Positions 1 to 7,250 of a DNA stretch of 10,691 nucleotides are shown one piece after another. The DNA comes from Gracilaria caudata (taxonomy: Eukaryota; Rhodophyta; Florideophyceae; Gracilariales; Gracilariaceae), in NCBI GenBank assembly GCA_030374735.1, contig JASCIV010000895.1:1-10691 (forward strand), in the 5' to 3' direction. Below the pieces are notes generated by a model. That model had not been told where the DNA came from. It saw only the letters and a list, made by a program, of their open reading frames with translations, and did not search any database. Numbering within the stretch: position 1 is the first letter of the stretch; every line of letters begins with the position of its first letter. The position numbers and the translations under genes are program-made.

Positions 1-460
1 AAATGGATGACGCATGTCACGGAAAGTTCACTTATCGTGACGATTTGAGTGCGAACAGAAAGTGTTTTTGTATTTTCAGGAGACGCCCAGTGAATTCGGA
101 GACAGGGCTCGAAGCGAAGCGGTGAAGCTGTGATTATCGGGAACAGTGACGAATGTATCTTTGCGTAAGCGTTTTTTTGTTTTTTTTTTGTTCAGGCGGT
201 ACGAAGGATTCTGCGGATGGTGACGGACATAAATAATAAGGTTGTGTACTTGATTTAAAACGGGGAAAGTGGCTAACCGAAGGGCAAGTCCCAGACAAAG
301 ATGGTCATAACTACGAAAGAGGGACGCAGATTAGCAACCGCCTGCAGCCGTGGCATCGCCCAAAAGCGTGTAAAAATTGGGGCGACGAGCTTGTGTACTA
401 GAATCTTAGTGGCAGTTTCCACTGCCTTTGTATGCCGCGATACCAGTGCGCGCTAAAATG
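1..460. other. No recognisable gene; poly-T tract
   Basis: T-rich run at 172-189 (T7-G-T10) followed by TTCAG, which resembles a polypyrimidine tract and 3' splice site, with GTAAG at 165. A 31-base intron would be unusually short. No protein or RNA family was recognised. Confidence 0.4.
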
Positions 461-1804
461 GGTTGCTCGATATGAAGAGAAAGACGGTTGAGTCGTTGAA
501 TGCGATGATGATGCAGGCTGCATCTACGAAGGTATTGGACACTGAAGCTTCGACTATGCAGCTCGGCAGTTGCGATGCCACACTGAATTTGTGGCTTGAG
601 AAGATGGCTTTGATCGCCCCACAAGCATCCGCACCGGCCAGCGGGCGTTCAGAGCAGAACTGAAAAGTTCGTGTAGGTGCGTTGAAAGCTCGAGACGTAT
701 GTGAAGCGCTCGACGCGTAGCCACAGAGGAAAAGCAACATGCGCTGCGCGTAGGGTTGACGTGTTTGTGCGAGGAGCAGATGACGGTGGACGTGTATCTG
801 CCCATACCTGCAAGTGTACCGATCAAGAGTGTGCGGTGAAGGTCGGTAGATCGCAGCTGGAAGCTCTGTCTCTTTGTGCAGATCATTCAAATTGTGCTGC
901 GCGTGTACACTGTGCGTGTTGTGCATCTGTGCACGTGCAACACTACACTTTTATGTTCTACGCGTGCACGTGTGCCAATCACCATCTGATAAAAGAGAAG
1001 CACTCTTCTCCGTCTCTCCCTCAGTTTTTGATGTACAGTAGTACGAGGGTAGCGCTGTCCTTCTCTGTTCTTCCTTTGTGACCAAGAATGGCTTACCCTT
1101 ATACAACGCAACCGCATTCAGCGGACGTAGCTGCACGGTAAAAAAGCGACCCCGACCGCTTGGAAACGCGCTCTGTGTCGTAGATTTCTGTATCGTACAT
1201 TTACAACTATGATGTACTGCTTATTGCATCTGGAAGAGCAACGATCTCCGCCGCAAGTCTTGCCCTACTGAAGCACGAAGGTGACAGTCCATGGTGTTTA
1301 CCGCAGACGCAAAACGAAAGTGGGCTAGTGCTGCGTTTTGGAGCTTCTCGTTTGGACTTGTTCAAACGCGAGCAAACCCTCCGCCTCGGAGCAGGGAGGA
1401 CTTGATGCAAAGCTAGCGATCGTGCACCTGACAAGATCCTCTCAAGAACCTGGTAGACGTGAGCGGTACACTACGAAAACGTCGTGCTGTTTGCGTACTG
1501 CGAGAAAGGTTTCTCGAAACCAAACTGCGACAATTCGCTCTCTCTGTCAACCTTACATCGCGTTCGCTACTTCTTGTAGTGAAGTTTTCTCAGTAAGGCT
1601 AGAATGCTACCTTTTGCTAGAGCAAGCCCTTGGGCATACGCAGAAGCAGGAAGCACTTCAGGGTTTCTGGTGGATTGGCAGATCGCTACCAGAAACCTCG
1701 GAGAGATAGCACCCAGTTCACTTTTAGTCTCCAGAAGAATACCTTTCGCTGACGTCATTGTCAGATTCCATAGGACCCAATTTGTTTGAAGGTTTTTTTA
1801 TTTC
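461..1804. other. No confident gene; TG/CA-rich and C/T-rich stretches
   Basis: Several frames of 60-157 codons overlap on both strands at 453-1136, none with a known motif. A forward frame at 701-1081 is Cys/His-rich because the DNA from about 890 to 980 is rich in TG and CA steps. 1207-1789 holds short overlapping frames only. Confidence 0.4.
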
Positions 1805-1879
1805 CGTACTCAGATTGCGAAACTCCCGAAAACAAGGGCACTGTGCCCTTGTTTTCGAGAGGTTCGTAATTTTTGTACG
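1805..1879. repeat. 75-bp imperfect palindrome
   Basis: Centred on T1842. The inner 15 bases of each arm (from CGAAAACAAGGGCAC) match perfectly around a one-base centre; the outer parts match with scattered changes and end in CGTAC/GTACG. No open frame of known type is tied to it. It may be a fold-back element, a hairpin RNA source, or an inverted duplication made during replication. Confidence 0.85.
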
Positions 1880-2910
1880 CTACAGTACAATATCTCGTGG
1901 GAATGCCTGTCTACAACAAGACTATCATCACGAAGACGGGCAAATTTGGGCCAAATCCTAATGTTTTTCTGACTTATCGGATGAAGTGTCTGCGTCAACA
2001 ATCAATTGGGCGACATGTGCAGCATGCATTGTTTTATCCTAGTTTATTCTGTCGGCTTCCCGTACCCTTGCAGGATACTTCAACGCAGGATTTTACGTCG
2101 GGCATCCTAGCTTCCTTGCAGATAGCTTAAAGCATCACGACAGCCTGGGATGACCAAATTCGACAAACCTTGCCCCCTCAAGCCCCCCATTCAATATATT
2201 GTACGCGCAACGAAAACGGAAAACACATCAAGGCCCTGCCAGCATTCTCGCCAAGAACTATTTCCATACAAATGGCTGATGAAACAGACCCGTTCTTGAT
2301 AGAATTCCACGCTGATATCATGCTTGACATGGATTTCTTCTCGCTACCCTTGGAGTATACGATACGTATGCGTGTTGCACGGCAACGTTAATACAACAAG
2401 TATACAGGTTTAGCTCACTCATTTGGACCGAGCTCCATGTCAGCATCCCTCCGTGACCTCCAAAGCCACTTACGCCACCTCGATCAAATCACATTGCACT
2501 TATACCAAGCTTTAGATTGGTCTGCTCCAGGGGCAGGTATGAGTCTCCCACCGCATACGGGTATCCTGTATGACGTTAGTACTTGTGAGGTCATGGTGTC
2601 AGGCTGCGAAGCACATCAGCTTGACAGTTGAAAGAAGAACAGTTGGCTTTTTGACTGCTGTATACGCTGCTTTCGAATGTATCGTGCTCGTTAACTTTCG
2701 TTTGACGTGCTTGATGGAAAAGGCAAGCTTGAGAGGCACACCGGAGGACATCCTTGTACCCATTTTGTTACCCTTGTAGTTGCTGTAGTGTACTTTCATG
2801 AGCAATTCATCTACACGGAGAGAAATAACTTCAACAGAAAGTTTTCTTCGGATTGCATGCCAACAGTGGTGAAAGACGGCGAGTCTCACGCACATTGGGC
2901 TCATTCTTAG
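1873..2910 (+). pseudogene. Possible decayed coding sequence, product unknown
   Basis: One forward frame runs over 346 codons with only five stops: TAA at 2128 and 2389, TGA at 2629, TAA at 2692 and the final TAG at 2908. By rough base composition about one stop in 19-20 codons would be expected, near 18 in total. The longest free stretches are 85, 86 and 79 codons. I recognise no domain; the part from 2437 has an ATG and begins MSASLRDLQSHL. It could be a dead transposon gene or a broken host gene. The opposite strand is also open at 2599-2904, which weakens the case. Confidence 0.3.
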
Positions 2911-3031
2911 CTAACTTAATTGCCTTTTACAACAAACTATTCTTCCGACGTGCTTTGCCTGACGTGGCAAGAAAGGAATATGTTCCCATCGTCTTAACTT
3001 CGGCGGCTCCCTGAGAGGGCAATTGGAAGGC

Positions 3032-3112
3032 AATTGACTAGGTCCAACTGTTGATTATCAACTAACAAATATTATTTGTTAGTTGATACTCAACAGTTGG
3101 ACCTAGTCAATT
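3032..3112. repeat. 81-bp near-perfect palindrome (40-bp arms)
   Basis: Arms of 40 bases, beginning AATTGACTAGGTCC, are reverse complements with one mismatch around a single central T (3072). Weaker complementarity with small indels seems to go on outside the arms, perhaps to about 2994 and 3160, as in an ageing MITE or fold-back element. A short direct repeat, GGCAATTG, sits at the left edge (3019 and 3030). No clear target-site duplication was seen. Confidence 0.9.
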
Positions 3113-3158
3113 TATCCTCCAACAACCTTTGACGGCAATGCCGGCCCCATCGAGCTAA

Positions 3159-3631
3159 GAAACCAGATCTAACACTATATCAAAGCTTAGGCTGGATTTG
3201 TTCAACAGGACTGCGCTGCACGAAGCTGGCATACAGAGCAAGATACTGTTCAGTCAGTTGAGAATATGCACCTTACCGCAACTGTGTTGCCATCCCTCCG
3301 AACGCACCAATGTGTCCACAAGGATTCATTGTAAACTTAATGGCATCAAGGATATCCAACAAGCGTTTCAAAGCCAAGCCCACTACGAGCGGCAAGGGAG
3401 ATCCAACAAGTCTCCCAAGCCTAGCCGACAATTAGCTTCTTCTCACCCCATACTAACATGACATGTAGAGAGCGTGCAGCATTAACATTACGTGCTGTCT
3501 TAATTCGCATACTGAAACAAACAAGCATATTTTGAAACACTTCCTGATGATCGTGATCAAAATCCATCCAAGTTCCATACAAACATAAATGTCCAACATA
3601 AATCCAGTATCATGTGGGGAATCGGTCCCTC
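3159..3631. other. Intergenic region upstream of the peroxidase
   Basis: A forward frame without a stop runs from 3159 to 3461 but has no ATG and no recognisable motif, so I do not call a gene. The rest, rich in A and T from 3480, is the likely upstream regulatory region. A small palindrome, ACATG-A-CATGT, lies at 3456-3466. Confidence 0.4.
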
Positions 3632-3639
3632 TATTTAAG
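3632..3639 (+). promoter_or_regulatory. TATA-like box of the peroxidase gene
   Basis: TATTTAAG lies 130 bases before the peroxidase ATG, in a stretch otherwise free of such motifs. Transcription starting about 30 bases downstream would give a 5' leader of about 95 bases, rich in C and T near the start codon. This rests on position and motif only. Confidence 0.45.
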
Positions 3640-3643
3640 GTTC

Positions 3644-3658
3644 ATGGCTAGTAGCCAT
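3644..3658. promoter_or_regulatory. Perfect 7-bp inverted repeat next to the TATA-like box
   Basis: ATGGCTA-G-TAGCCAT is a 15-base palindrome that starts five bases after the TATA-like box, between it and the expected transcription start. It could be a binding site for a dimeric regulator or a chance palindrome. Its first three bases are also an ATG that opens a 41-codon frame ending at 3769, overlapping the peroxidase start in another frame. Confidence 0.3.
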
Positions 3659-3761
3659 CTTGAATCGTCCTTCCCTCTCGTACCGACCACCGCCAGAGTT
3701 CTTCCGCAACAATCTATAATCTTTCAGGTTTTGCGCACACGCCAACCTCTCCTCTCACATC

Positions 3762-5444
3762 ATGAATGAGGCTAGATTCATGCTCGTCCTTATTGCCCTC
3801 CTGCTGTCAGTGGGTTTCGCGCAACAGCCCTTTGCGGGAGGAGAGGCCGGAAGAGGTTCAATAGCCTTTGGTGCTCTCCCACCAGCTAAAGAGAAAGCTA
3901 CATCCGATCCGGACCCAGAGTGTGTTGACCTGAGGTTCCGCACCCTCTCGGGAAGGTGTACTTCGCGAATTAATGCTGCCCTTGGAGAAGCTCGACGAGC
4001 ACAATTCAGTTATTTTGATGTTAGTTCTGTCGAACCGAGTGGGGAGGATCTGCCAAGTGCCCGTCTGGTTTCCAACATTGTCAGCGAACAGGAAGGTGAG
4101 AGCGTTAATTCCGGAGGGCTTAATGAGTTGTTCACCTTCTTTGGACAGTTCATTGACCATGATTTCGCACTGACACCCCTGGATGAGGAAGAAAGATTCA
4201 ATATTGAAGTGCCTGCTGATGACCCCTTCCTTTCATCTCCCCTGACCTTCTTCCGTTCGGAGCGTGAGCGAATCACGGAGGAATCCGACATCGAACGTCC
4301 CATCACTCTTGCGTCATCTGCGCTCGATCTGTCCACAGTGTACGGCGTTGAAGAAGAGCGTAACCGCTTTCTTCGAGTTGAAGGGGATTGCCGTCTGAAG
4401 ACGTCTGAAAACAACCTTCTTCCGCTCAACACTGGTGGTTTTGTCAACTCTCCTAACATATCCCCAGCCTTTTTCATTGCAGGCGACACTCGAAGCAATG
4501 AAACTCCTATGTTAACCGTCATGCATACGGTCTGGGTCCGTGAGCACAACAATGTGTGCGACATTCTCGAATCCAATCCTGATTTCGGTATTACTGACCC
4601 AGAAGAGCTCTACCAACTGGCTCGAATTGTGACCATTGCAGAGTATCAGAAGGTTGTTCTTGACGAATGGCTTCCGGCACTTCTCGGCTCTCGTCTGAGA
4701 CGCTACAGAGGATACAATCCAACCGTGGACCCCACGATTAGTGTGGAGTTCACTACTTCAGCTTTCCGTCTCGGCCATACCTTGGTGGGTGCTGATGTAA
4801 CTCGCATTGACGCCAACGGAAACAGACTAACACCACTTCCTGCAGCAGAGATGTTCTTCATTTCGGCCTCTGAGTTTAAATCTGAAGATCTGGACGAATT
4901 CCTTCGTGGTGCTGTTGAAACTAGAGCTCAAGAGTTTGACGAGAAGGTTGTGGACACCTTGAGAAACTTTTTGTTTGAGGAGGTTCCAGAGGAAGAAGGG
5001 TTTGATCTGATCGCTCTGAATCTACAACGCGCACGAGACCACAACGTTGCCAGTTTCAATGATTTGCGAGAATTCTTCCTTGGGAGCAGAGCTAACTCGT
5101 TTGCGGAGATTTCCAGCTCAGCAGCTGCGAATCTCGAAGCGGCGTATGGAGATGTGGACAAGGTTGAAGCTTGGATCGGCTTGATGGCCGAGAACAAACC
5201 CCCAGGTGCGATAGTTGGTCCAACTCTGGACGCTATTATGAGGACCGAGTTTGAGCGTCTTCGTGACGGTGATCAGTTCTTCTACAAGGTGTCGGGTCAA
5301 GTGCCGGACATCGTGCGTGACACTTATTCAAGCATCAACTTTGACATCTTTTCAAGATCGAATATATTCAACAGTATTCTGAGAAGAACCACCGGCGTTG
5401 AAGCTCGCTTCCTCCCGGGATCGTCCAATGCTTTCACGAACTGA
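3762..5444 (+). CDS. Secreted animal-type haem peroxidase (peroxidase-cyclooxygenase superfamily)
   Basis: A single uninterrupted 560-residue frame. Residues 1-20 form a signal peptide (hydrophobic run 7-19, likely cleavage after GFA), so the enzyme should enter the secretory pathway. The domain starts with the paired-cysteine motif at C54/C66. Compared with myeloperoxidase numbering known for the family, the distal motif GQFIDHD gives Q129, D132 (haem ester), H133 (distal His) and D134 (calcium); the calcium loop is S185-A187-D189-S191; the motif GDTRSNE gives catalytic R244 and haem-ester E247; the proximal His is H339 in AFRLGHT; N420 in ALNLQRARDH is its partner. T248 replaces the Met that makes the sulfonium link in myeloperoxidase, as in other mammalian relatives. 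The cyclooxygenase Tyr three residues before the proximal His is absent (R336), so peroxidase chemistry (H2O2-dependent oxidation of small substrates or halides) is favoured. Sequons are at N232 and N246. Start: first ATG after a CT-rich leader, A at -3. Substrate unknown. Confidence 0.95.
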   Translation: MNEARFMLVLIALLLSVGFAQQPFAGGEAGRGSIAFGALPPAKEKATSDPDPECVDLRFRTLSGRCTSRINAALGEARRAQFSYFDVSSVEPSGEDLPSARLVSNIVSEQEGESVNSGGLNELFTFFGQFIDHDFALTPLDEEERFNIEVPADDPFLSSPLTFFRSERERITEESDIERPITLASSALDLSTVYGVEEERNRFLRVEGDCRLKTSENNLLPLNTGGFVNSPNISPAFFIAGDTRSNETPMLTVMHTVWVREHNNVCDILESNPDFGITDPEELYQLARIVTIAEYQKVVLDEWLPALLGSRLRRYRGYNPTVDPTISVEFTTSAFRLGHTLVGADVTRIDANGNRLTPLPAAEMFFISASEFKSEDLDEFLRGAVETRAQEFDEKVVDTLRNFLFEEVPEEEGFDLIALNLQRARDHNVASFNDLREFFLGSRANSFAEISSSAAANLEAAYGDVDKVEAWIGLMAENKPPGAIVGPTLDAIMRTEFERLRDGDQFFYKVSGQVPDIVRDTYSSINFDIFSRSNIFNSILRRTTGVEARFLPGSSNAFTN

Positions 5445-5537
5445 AGCTTCATGGACGATTAGTGTGAGAAACTTTCGCAAACTCTGATGTTTACAAATAG
5501 ACTGCCCGCACTTCAACAAGGTGAACTCAGCTGTTTA

Positions 5538-5579
5538 AGTGCAGCAAAGCAATTCACTAGTGCAGCAAAGCAATTCACT
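5538..5579. repeat. Perfect 21-bp tandem duplication
   Basis: Two exact head-to-tail copies of a 21-base unit (AGTGCAGCAAAGCAATTCAC plus T), 94 bases after the peroxidase stop codon and thus probably in its 3' untranslated region or just past it. Exact identity points to a recent duplication. Confidence 0.95.
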
Positions 5580-5684
5580 ATCCCTCACTCGATTCGCTGG
5601 TGGCGCTTGTTCTTCCAGCTTGTGTTCTGGAACTCAGACATAAACTCACATCATGACAGCGATTTCCGTGATGCTCGAAAGGAA

Positions 5685-5755
5685 AAATTCTTCTCCATCT
5701 ATCTTACGTACAATGCCACTTTGGCATTGTACGTAAGATAGATGGAGAAGAATTT
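5685..5755. repeat. Perfect hairpin: 34-bp arms, 3-base loop
   Basis: The arms run 5685-5718 and 5722-5755, exact reverse complements around the loop CTT. Two smaller palindromes follow directly (TAATTC-GT-GAATTA at 5755-5768 and ATTAC/GTAAT at 5765-5777). It lies between the peroxidase stop and a convergent broken frame, so it could act in 3'-end formation, feed small-RNA pathways, or be a recent inverted duplication. Confidence 0.95.
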
Positions 5756-5916
5756 AATTCGTGAATTACAGTGTAATCAAAGGTAGTCCTGGAACGTTAG
5801 AAAACAGAGTTTTTGCTACTAAAAAGAAGGAATTTTACGGAATCCACTTCTCGAATTTGAAAGCTTTGTAATTGGTGTTTTACCAATAAGAGGTGCGAAA
5901 TCTCACGACGGTTCTC

Positions 5917-6567
5917 CTAATCTGTTAAAGGGTATATGTTATACTTCAGCACCTTCGCATGGACTTTTTGAGGAATAAGTGAAGGCGTCCGATTACCCGT
6001 TCGATTTGGATTACTTGGCAAAGGACTCGATGAGCTGAAGCATTGCCTATGTGTTAACCATCGTTCTTTTTCCTGGCAGGCAGCGCTTCGGACATGGAAG
6101 ATATGGAGCGGATCGAACTGAACGAAGAGGGTTCCCGTTTGCGCTTTTCCAGGTCCTGTTAAGGCCATCACGATTCCACGGACTGCGAAGAAGATGATGA
6201 AAGATATCATTTGCGAACGATCAAACTGAAGTTGAGAGTCCAGCTTCATTTCTTTGTCTCATTTTGGTGTGGGAGATACAAGCGAAGGTGTTCTCTTCGG
6301 GCTTTTAAGCACAATAAGAAATGCGCCGCACGAAGGATGCACGAAATCACAGCTCTTTCCACAGCGGACCTCGTCATGAACTGTCATTGATGTGAGAGGT
6401 AGAATTACATCAAGCATTGCGATGTTCTGAATTACAAGACAAGATAGCAGAACTGGTACGATCGTACTCCATCCCAGATGTCTCAGGATCGGTGCAGCTA
6501 ACCGAAGATTCATGATGTAAGCGACTGCCGTGCTTCGTGTACGTGTACTGGCACGTTCTGGTGATTG
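5917..6567 (-). pseudogene. Broken or intron-bearing minus-strand frame, possible membrane protein, family unknown
   Basis: Reading down from 6567, one minus frame is open for about 215 codons with a single internal TGA (6261-6259) before the final TAG (5919-5917); about eleven stops would be expected. An ATG at 6513 starts the upper part. Hydrophobic stretches near the start (STIVPVLLSCLVIQ) and after the break (MISFIIFFAVRGIVMAL) suggest membrane segments. The TGA could mark decay, or lie in a short in-frame intron of about 54 bases (GTATCT...CTTCAG). I recognise no family. It converges on the peroxidase with about 470 bases between the two ends. Confidence 0.3.
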
Positions 6568-7097
6568 TCACTGACCTGGTCAAGTAGGCGAATGTGCAGT
6601 TCTGTTCATACTAGAATTTCGAAGGAACCGAGCGGGAGACTCCATACACGCCGCCATCGATGTCAAGACAGCGAAAAGACGCCGTTGACCTTTCGAAAAC
6701 TCCCACATGCATGCTTCTAAGCCATTACACTGGAGCGATCTAGCCGTAGCACTCTGCTTCTCCTCAATTCTTGAGACATTTCTCGTTGAATATGTCTCTT
6801 AACGACACCCACGTAACAGCCAAGATGAGAATAAGACTAAATCCAAGAATGTCTTTTTGGTCTCACGAGTTTGTAGATGGAACTCGCAAAGCGTCTCTTC
6901 CATTATATCATTCTTATATTACAAATTTTCGCTCTAATCTTTCCCAAAGCAGAAGAAGCTTATAATCGAAATTCAGCATTGCTTTCCCTCCTGGCTCTCC
7001 CTAAAGATTTGTGTAGAACAGAACGAATTTGTTCTGGATACGAGCTCTTTGATCGACAAGATCGGAGCGAAATGAACGAGCAAACGGATCTCCCACA
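6568..7097. other. Stretch before the permuted tRNA candidate, no gene recognised
   Basis: Two overlapping forward frames lie here: one from 6771 to 6965 with no convincing start, and a 113-codon frame from 6877 to 7218 that runs through the tRNA-like sequence and is probably chance. No upstream TATA-like element with clear spacing to the tRNA candidate was found. Confidence 0.3.
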
Positions 7098-7112
7098 GAG
7101 CAAGGTGATGTC

Positions 7113-7147
7113 AGCTGAGGTTCCGCGTTCGATTCCCGGCGGACGTA
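7113..7147 (+). tRNA. Permuted tRNA-Gly(UCC)-like gene, 3' half (positions 38-73), encoded first
   Basis: In order: A38; GCTGA (39-43, 3' side of the anticodon stem); a four-base variable loop GGTT; T stem CCGCG; T loop TTCGATT; CCCGG; acceptor 3' strand CGGACGT; discriminator A73. The T loop has T54, T55, C56, A58 and C61. The T stem pairs except for C52/C62. No 5' half lies upstream at the expected distance; the matching 5' half lies five bases downstream (7153-7188). A73 agrees with glycine identity in eukaryotes. No CCA is encoded. The C/C mismatch could mean a decayed copy. Confidence 0.62.
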
Positions 7148-7171
7148 CGCAAGCGCCTGTAGTCAAATGGT
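7126..7171 (+). promoter_or_regulatory. Internal Pol III promoter boxes in reversed order (B before A)
   Basis: A B-box match, CGTTCGATTCC, lies at 7126-7136 and an A-box match, TAGTCAAATGG, at 7160-7170. In a normal tRNA gene the A box comes first, so the order is inverted as expected for a permuted gene. Whether polymerase III can use it in this order, or needs an upstream element, cannot be read from the sequence. Confidence 0.4.
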
Positions 7172-7188
7172 ATGATATCAGCCTTCCA
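7153..7188 (+). tRNA. Permuted tRNA-Gly(UCC)-like gene, 5' half (positions 1-37), encoded second
   Basis: Acceptor 5' strand GCGCCTG, T8 A9, D stem GTCA/TGAT, D loop AATGGTA (A14, A15, G18, G19, A21), base 26 A, anticodon stem TCAGC, then C32 T33 T34 C35 C36 A37. The anticodon is UCC (glycine). TCAGC pairs perfectly with GCTGA of the upstream 3' half and not with the bases that follow it. The acceptor strands pair at six of seven positions (two G-U pairs, one C4/A69 mismatch), with C2-G71 and G3-C70 as known for glycine tRNAs. Joined in tRNA order the two halves make 71 bases. Maturation would need circularisation and processing, as known for permuted tRNAs in Cyanidioschyzon. Confidence 0.62.
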
Positions 7189-7245
7189 ATGAGGCTCCTT
7201 GTTCCCCAAATTCTTTAACTGGGAGCGCCACGTCGATTTCTGGCC

Positions 7246-7250
7246 TTTTT
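7246..7250 (+). terminator. Possible Pol III terminator (T5)
   Basis: The first run of five T after the permuted tRNA candidate lies 58 bases beyond its 5' half. A weaker TTCTTT lies at 7211-7216. A run of this length is a minimal polymerase III stop signal and occurs often by chance. Confidence 0.25.

Larger units (their letters stand above)
7098..7204 (+). ncRNA. Predicted precursor of the permuted tRNA with leader/trailer helix
   Basis: The leader GAGCAAGG (7098-7105) can pair with the trailer CCTTGTTC (7197-7204) over eight pairs, one of them G-U. This would bring the two ends of the permuted transcript together below the anticodon stem, where a splicing endonuclease would cut and a ligase would close the circle. 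G7110, third base before the 3' half, can pair with C32, as the anticodon-intron pair does in ordinary nuclear tRNA precursors; T34 and C35 can also pair with A7108 and G7107, with a T/T mismatch between. The bulge-helix-bulge is therefore recognisable but imperfect. Transcript ends are not known. Confidence 0.45.

Noticed and set aside
165..195. Intron with GTAAG and poly-T/TTCAG
   Set aside because: 31 bases is too short for a normal spliceosomal intron and no coding frame surrounds it.
463..663. Forward frame with an alanine-rich end
   Set aside because: Short, its reported start is TTG, no recognisable domain.
453..926. 157-codon minus-strand frame
   Set aside because: No motif, no good composition, overlaps other equal frames; likely chance.
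701..1081. Cys/His-rich forward frame of 126 codons
   Set aside because: No ATG at the reported start, no known zinc-binding spacing, and the composition follows from TG/CA-rich DNA; a longer frame overlaps on the other strand.
3198..3461. 87-codon forward frame
   Set aside because: Contains no ATG and no motif.
3762..5444. Cyclooxygenase or prostaglandin synthase
   Set aside because: The catalytic Tyr three residues before the proximal His is Arg, and the EGF and membrane-binding parts are absent.
5487..5741. 84-codon frame after the peroxidase
   Set aside because: Made of the tandem duplication and one arm of the palindrome; no motif.
7060..7147. Ordinary linear tRNA ending in the T arm at 7123-7139
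   Set aside because: No D arm or acceptor partner upstream at the right distance; the partners are downstream.
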